A stretch of 5,205 nucleotides of DNA, taken from NCBI GenBank assembly GCA_947302865.1, contig CAMYWS010000104.1:1-5205 (forward strand), in the 5' to 3' direction. The notes below the pieces were generated by a model that ran no database searches, had not been told where the DNA came from, and saw only the letters and a program-made list of their open reading frames with translations. This document shows positions 1 through 2,799 of the stretch, piece by piece (within the stretch, counting starts at the first letter, position 1; each line of letters opens with the position of its first letter). The position numbers and the translations under genes were made by a program. The stretch comes from an uncultured Clostridia bacterium. GTDB lineage: Bacteria; Bacillota_A; Clostridia; Christensenellales; CAG-138.

Positions 1-388
1 AGCGCTCCAGAAGCGCGTTGATGCGCAGCGCGCCCGGACCGATGCCGTTCATCGGTGAGAGCGAGCCGTTCAGTACGTGATAGCGGCCGTGGAACTCGCG
101 CGTTTTTTCCATGGAAAGCACGTCGCGCGCGTCGCTCACGACGCACACGACCTCGTCGGTCCGCTTCGGATCGGCGCACAGCTCGCAGGTCTCAAGATCG
201 GTGAACGCGCCGCAGACAGGGCACGGATGCACCTTTTCGCGCGCGGAGAGAATGGCCTCCGCAAGCTCGGTCGCCTGTTCCTTCTGCACGCTCAGAATGT
301 GATACGCAAGCCGCTGCGCGGTCTTCCGTCCGATGCCGGGAAGCCGGGCAAGCTGCGTCGTCAGCTTATCAATGGATTCGATCGCCAT
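1..388 (-). CDS. recR: Recombination mediator protein RecR, N-terminal 129 residues (cut by window edge)
   Basis: RecR works with RecF/RecO to load RecA on gapped single-stranded DNA during recombinational repair in the cytoplasm. The protein starts MAIESIDKLTTQLARLPGIG, with the N-terminal helix-hairpin-helix 'LPGIGRKTAQRLA' at residues 16-28. A four-cysteine zinc finger follows (C56-x2-C59 ... C68-x2-C71). The Toprim domain then begins at about residue 79 (EVVCVVSDARDVLSME) and includes the family signature 'HVLNGSLSPMNGIGP' (104-118). RecR is normally about 200 residues, so roughly the last third lies beyond base 1. The ATG (388-386) is separated from the ybaB stop by a single base. There is no good Shine-Dalgarno at the right distance (the nearest GGAGG, at 413-409, is 20 bases away), so translation is probably coupled to ybaB. 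It is the third gene of the dnaX-ybaB-recR operon. Identification is secure. Confidence 0.96.
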   Translation of the reverse strand, partial: MAIESIDKLTTQLARLPGIGRKTAQRLAYHILSVQKEQATELAEAILSAREKVHPCPVCGAFTDLETCELCADPKRTDEVVCVVSDARDVLSMEKTREFHGRYHVLNGSLSPMNGIGPGALRINALLER

Positions 389-389
389 A

Positions 390-734
390 TCAGAAACCGA
401 GGCCCATGCCTCCGGTGATCTTGCTCATTTCACGCTCGACCGTGTCGCTTGCTTCCTTGAGCGCGGCGTTCACGCCCGCAAGGATCAGGTCCTCGAGCAT
501 TTCGACATCGTCGGGATCGACGCATGCGGGATCGATCTTGACGGACTGCACCGTCTTGTCGCCGAGCACGGTGACGGTCACCATGCCGCCGCCCGCGGTC
601 GCCGTAAATTCGGTCGCGTTCAGCTCCGCCTGCTTTTTCTCGATCTCCTGCTGCATCCTCTGGGCTTTCATCATCATCTGCTGCATGTTCATGCCGCCGC
701 CCATTCCGCCTCTCGGGAATCCGCCTTTTGCCAT
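390..734 (-). CDS. ybaB: YbaB/EbfC family nucleoid-associated DNA-binding protein
   Basis: This is a complete 114-residue protein, the normal family length. YbaB/EbfC proteins are small dimeric nucleoid-associated proteins that bind DNA and are encoded between dnaX and recR in many bacteria; their exact role in replication or repair is unsettled. The sequence shows a Gly/Met-rich N-terminal tail (residues 3-22, with GGMGGGMNMQQMMMKAQ). A long helix follows, with the typical 'AQRMQQEIEKKQAEL' (24-38), then the beta-sheet core around 'FTATAGGGMVTVTVLGD' (43-59). Next comes the conserved 'KIDPACVDPDDVEMLEDLI' segment (66-84) and the final helix 'AALKEASDTVEREMSKITGG'. The ATG is preceded by a strong GGAGGT six bases upstream. 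It follows dnaX by 13 bases and precedes recR by one base, so it is the middle cistron of the operon. No anomalies seen. Confidence 0.95.
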   Translation of the reverse strand: MAKGGFPRGGMGGGMNMQQMMMKAQRMQQEIEKKQAELNATEFTATAGGGMVTVTVLGDKTVQSVKIDPACVDPDDVEMLEDLILAGVNAALKEASDTVEREMSKITGGMGLGF

Positions 735-740
735 GTTGTT

Positions 741-746
741 ACCTCC
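741..746 (-). promoter_or_regulatory. Ribosome binding site of ybaB
   Basis: On the minus strand, GGAGGT sits six bases before the ybaB ATG and directly after the dnaX stop codon (TAA at 750-748). It fixes the ybaB start, and its position inside the 13-base dnaX-ybaB gap fits co-transcription. Confidence 0.85.
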
Positions 747-747
747 G

Positions 748-2490
748 TTAATTGATCGTCAGGGAGCTTCCGAACAGCTCCTTCAGCTTTTCTTCGTTTT
801 TGTCCATAAGCGCCGCGAGCCGGAAGACGAGCGCCGTCCCGGGACGCGCCGCCTCGATCGCGCTCTTCGCGATCTTCAGGTTCCGCTCCGCGCGCATGCC
901 GTTCATGCTGCTTTCCTGTGTTGCGGGGAACTCGACCGTGAGCGTGTCGCCGTCAAGCGCCGCGCCGCGCGTGTCCTTCACGTAGAAGTACACCATCGGG
1001 TTCAGCTCCATGATCTTCTTCTTCGCCGCTTCCCACACCGTTCCGGCTTCGCCGTTTGCCGCCGGGGCGGGCTGCGTTTGTTTCGGCGTGACGTCAGGGT
1101 CAGGACGTTTTGCCTCCTCTGTGTAAGGGGAGGTGTCCTTGCCGTCAGGCAAGGACGAAGGGGTTGTTCCCGTGTCGCCGTCGTCCCATACGGGGATCGT
1201 TTCCGGCGCAGGCGGCTCCTCGAGCATCGGCGGCTCGTCCCACGGGGGAGCAGGGGCGTCGTGCACGGGTTCGGTGTCGGGACGTCCTGTCTCCCCTGTG
1301 TAAGGGGAGGCGGCTTTGCCGCCGGGCAAAGACGAAGGGGTTATCCCCGCCGGACGCGATTCGAGAAGCGCCACGCGCGCTTCGAGTGCGGCAAAGCTTG
1401 TGTCGTCGACCGGGCGGCAGATGCGGACGAACGCCGCTTCGATCGGGATGCGCGGGGCGGGGAACAGCCGGAGCTTGCTCTGCACACCGAGGATCTGTTC
1501 CATCGCGTAGAGGATGCGCGCTTCGTCCGCGGCCTTTGCGGCCTTCAGATACCGCGCCATCTGATCGTCCGTGCAGTCGAGGAGATCCGCGCAGTCGCCG
1601 CAGGTCTTAGCCAGCAGCAGCGCGCGGAAGTGCTTTACGAGATCGCTCAAAAATACACCGAGATCTCTGCCGTTCCGCACAACGTCGTCGAGCGCGCGTA
1701 CCGCGTTTGCGGCGTTTCCGGAGAGGAGCGCCTTTGCCGTATCCTCGAGCACGGCGGAGGATACGCTTCCGAGCGCATCCAGAACGTCCTGTTCGGTGAC
1801 GCGGTCGCCCGCGTAGGAAAGGCACTGATCCGCCAGAGAGAGCGCGTCGCGCATGCCGCCGTCCGCGGCTCTTGCGATCAGCCGAAGCCCGTTCGGTTCG
1901 ATCACCGCGCCCGCCTTTTCGAGCACGGCGGAAAGGTTTGTCACGATATGCGCGATGGTAAGCCGGTGGAAATCAAAACGCTGACAGCGCGAAATGATCG
2001 TCGCGGGGAGCTTTTGCGGCTCGGTCGTGGCGAGGATAAAGAGCACGTGCTTCGGCGGCTCCTCGAGCGTCTTCAAAAGCGCGTTGAACGCCGCGTTCGA
2101 GAGCATGTGCACCTCGTCGATGATGAACACGCGGTAACGCAGTTCCAAAGGCGCGAACTGCGCCTGCTCGATCAGCGAGCGCACGTTGTCCACGCTGTTG
2201 TTGGACGCCGCGTCGATCTCGATCACGTCGGCGCTGCCGTTTTTGATGAGACGGCAGGCGGCGCAGGTCCCGCACGGTTCGCCGTCCTTGGGGTCGAGGC
2301 AGTTCACCGCGCGCGAAAGGATCTTCGCCGAGGTCGTCTTGCCCGTCCCGCGCGAGCCGCAGAACAGATAAGCGTGGGAAAGCTTTCCTTCCCGCACCTG
2401 ATTTTTCAGTATGGTGGTAATATGATCCTGTCCGATGACCGCCGAGAAGGTCTCCGGACGGTATTCACGGTACAATGCGCGTCGGGCCAA
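748..2490 (-). CDS. dnaX: DNA polymerase III subunit gamma/tau (DnaX clamp loader ATPase)
   Basis: DnaX is the AAA+ motor of the clamp loader that places the beta sliding clamp at primed sites. With the TTG start chosen here the protein is 580 residues, close to other Firmicutes DnaX. Motifs in order: N-terminal 'ALYREYRPETF' (5-15); Walker A GSRGTGKT (45-52); zinc cysteines C64, C73, C76, C79; Walker B 'VFIIDEVHM' (121-129); sensor 1 'ATTEPQKLP' (154-162); SRC arginine finger (167-169); sensor 2 'GGMRDALSLADQ'. After domain III comes a Pro/Asp/Glu-rich linker (about 375-490), then a C-terminal domain beginning near 'WEAAKKKIMELNP'. The frame extends upstream to a GTG at 2523. The TTG at 2490 is preferred because it has AAAGGA nine bases upstream and yields the usual DnaX N-terminus, whereas the GTG would lie only about nine bases from the predicted transcription start. 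The linker holds two in-frame copies of a palindromic DNA element (residues 382-405 and 441-464). No A-run slippery site for making a short gamma form is visible. Confidence 0.96.
   Translation of the reverse strand: MARRALYREYRPETFSAVIGQDHITTILKNQVREGKLSHAYLFCGSRGTGKTTSAKILSRAVNCLDPKDGEPCGTCAACRLIKNGSADVIEIDAASNNSVDNVRSLIEQAQFAPLELRYRVFIIDEVHMLSNAAFNALLKTLEEPPKHVLFILATTEPQKLPATIISRCQRFDFHRLTIAHIVTNLSAVLEKAGAVIEPNGLRLIARAADGGMRDALSLADQCLSYAGDRVTEQDVLDALGSVSSAVLEDTAKALLSGNAANAVRALDDVVRNGRDLGVFLSDLVKHFRALLLAKTCGDCADLLDCTDDQMARYLKAAKAADEARILYAMEQILGVQSKLRLFPAPRIPIEAAFVRICRPVDDTSFAALEARVALLESRPAGITPSSLPGGKAASPYTGETGRPDTEPVHDAPAPPWDEPPMLEEPPAPETIPVWDDGDTGTTPSSLPDGKDTSPYTEEAKRPDPDVTPKQTQPAPAANGEAGTVWEAAKKKIMELNPMVYFYVKDTRGAALDGDTLTVEFPATQESSMNGMRAERNLKIAKSAIEAARPGTALVFRLAALMDKNEEKLKELFGSSLTIN
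1099..1170. repeat. Palindromic interspersed element, copy 1 (in frame in dnaX linker)
   Basis: This 72-base element is about 82% identical by hand alignment (59/72) to the copy at 1276-1347, exactly 177 bases (59 codons) away. It contains two potential hairpins. The first pairs CCTCCTCT with AGGGGAGG around a GTGTA loop (1113-1133, one T-G wobble). The second is a perfect 9-bp stem, GTCCTTGCC/GGCAAGGAC, with a 4-base loop (1135-1156). The tail is GAAGGGGTTGTTCC. On the minus strand it encodes DnaX residues 441-464 (TPSSLPDGKDTSPYTEEAKR and flanks). Arm structure plus a near-identical second copy suggest a small palindromic mobile repeat rather than native DnaX sequence. The boundaries are those of the visible similarity and may not be the true element ends. 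Confidence 0.72.
1276..1347. repeat. Palindromic interspersed element, copy 2 (in frame in dnaX linker)
   Basis: This is the second copy of the element at 1099-1170, in the same orientation and the same reading frame. Hairpin 1 pairs CTCCCCT with AGGGGAG around GTGTA (1291-1309, perfect 7 bp). Hairpin 2 pairs CTTTGCC with GGCAAAG around GCCG (1314-1331), extended outward past one mismatch. It encodes DnaX residues 382-405 (TPSSLPGGKAASPYTGETGR and flanks). Compared with copy 1, the pair C1138-G1153 is replaced by T1315-A1330, a compensatory change that keeps the stem. Confidence 0.72.
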
Positions 2491-2499
2491 GGCGTCTGT

Positions 2500-2505
2500 T
2501 CCTTT
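2500..2505 (-). promoter_or_regulatory. Ribosome binding site deciding the TTG start of dnaX
   Basis: AAAGGA on the minus strand lies nine bases before the TTG at 2490-2488. The in-frame GTG at 2523 has only a weak AAAGAG close by and almost no leader, so this site supports TTG as the real start. Confidence 0.7.
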
Positions 2506-2538
2506 CAGCGGCGAAAGCCGCACACTCTTTCAGACTGT

Positions 2539-2567
2539 ATTATAGCACACTCTTTTCGGTTTCACAA
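2539..2567 (-). promoter_or_regulatory. Sigma-A type promoter of the dnaX-ybaB-recR operon
   Basis: Minus-strand -35 TTGTGA (2567-2562), a 17-bp spacer, and a perfect -10 TATAAT (2544-2539) carrying the extended -10 TG (TGCTATAAT). Transcription should start near 2532, giving a leader of about 40 bases to the TTG start of dnaX. No operator-like dyad is obvious around it. Confidence 0.8.
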
Positions 2568-2620
2568 TGCCAAAAAGCAGCGGAAGCATGCAAAAAACCG
2601 TACTGTTTGTGCAAATACGA

Positions 2621-2649
2621 TTGACACGGCAACAACGGCATGGTAATAT
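2621..2649 (+). promoter_or_regulatory. Promoter of the surface-protein gene
   Basis: Consensus -35 TTGACA (2621-2626), a 17-bp spacer and -10 TAATAT (2644-2649) preceded by TGG, an extended -10. Two further TATAAT strings (2649-2654 and 2661-2666) lie in the AT-rich stretch 2641-2668 but have no -35 at the right distance. The predicted leader is about 65 bases. Its -35 is about 54 bases from the -35 of the divergent dnaX promoter. Confidence 0.7.
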
Positions 2650-2709
2650 ATAATATAAGATATAATGCTATGCGGCTTTCCAAAAACACTGCATGAAAGA
2701 AAAAATAAC

Positions 2710-2716
2710 AAGGAGG
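2710..2716 (+). promoter_or_regulatory. Strong ribosome binding site of the surface-protein gene
   Basis: AAGGAGG lies five bases before the first ATG (2722) and eight before the adjacent second ATG (2725). It shows that the long reading frame to the right is truly translated. Either of the two consecutive ATG codons may be used; the difference is one residue. Confidence 0.9.
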
Positions 2717-2721
2717 ATCTG

Positions 2722-2799
2722 ATGATGAGGAGACGTTTGACGGCCGTTTTGCTTGCGCTGATCATGGCGCTGTGCGTCGGAATTCCGGCGGCGGGCGCG
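2722..2799 (+). other. Sec signal peptide of the surface protein
   Basis: Residues 1-26 show M-M-R-R-R, then a hydrophobic stretch (LTAVLLALIMALCVGIP) and an A-G-A ending suited to signal peptidase I after A26; a slightly later cut after ITA (29) is possible. It directs the protein out of the cell by the Sec route. Confidence 0.88.

Noticed and set aside
77..418. 113-codon plus-strand frame at the left edge
   Set aside because: It lies opposite recR, whose zinc finger and Toprim signatures are unmistakable; no RBS.
748..1100. Programmed frameshift site for a short gamma form of DnaX
   Set aside because: No A-AAA-AAG-type slippery run is present; the lysine run AAKKK is coded by AAG codons, which do not slip well.
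1113..1156. Intrinsic terminator inside dnaX
   Set aside because: The hairpins are strong, but no T-run follows on either strand, and the reading frame continues through into the conserved C-terminal domain.
1099..1347. CRISPR-like repeats
   Set aside because: There are only two diverged copies, each with internal double hairpins, inside a coding frame and with no spacer regularity.
406..2646. 746-codon open frame on the plus strand over ybaB and dnaX
   Set aside because: It is the antisense shadow of two well-recognised genes in GC-rich sequence. Its translation is Arg/His/Val-rich low-complexity with no domain, and it has no RBS.
2640..2696. Short 18-codon plus-strand frame in the leader of the surface gene
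   Set aside because: Its ATG lies in front of the -10 box, so it would not be on the transcript, and it has no RBS.
2491..2721. Possible SRP RNA (scr) gene next to dnaX
   Set aside because: Firmicutes often carry scr beside dnaX, so I looked for the conserved SRP Alu/helix 8 motifs. None are visible, and the space is filled by two promoters and an AT-rich leader.
2764..2775. Lipoprotein signal (cysteine at residue 18)
   Set aside because: The residues before C18 are M-A-L, not a lipobox (position -1 should be small), and the cysteine lies within the hydrophobic core; cleavage after A26 fits better.
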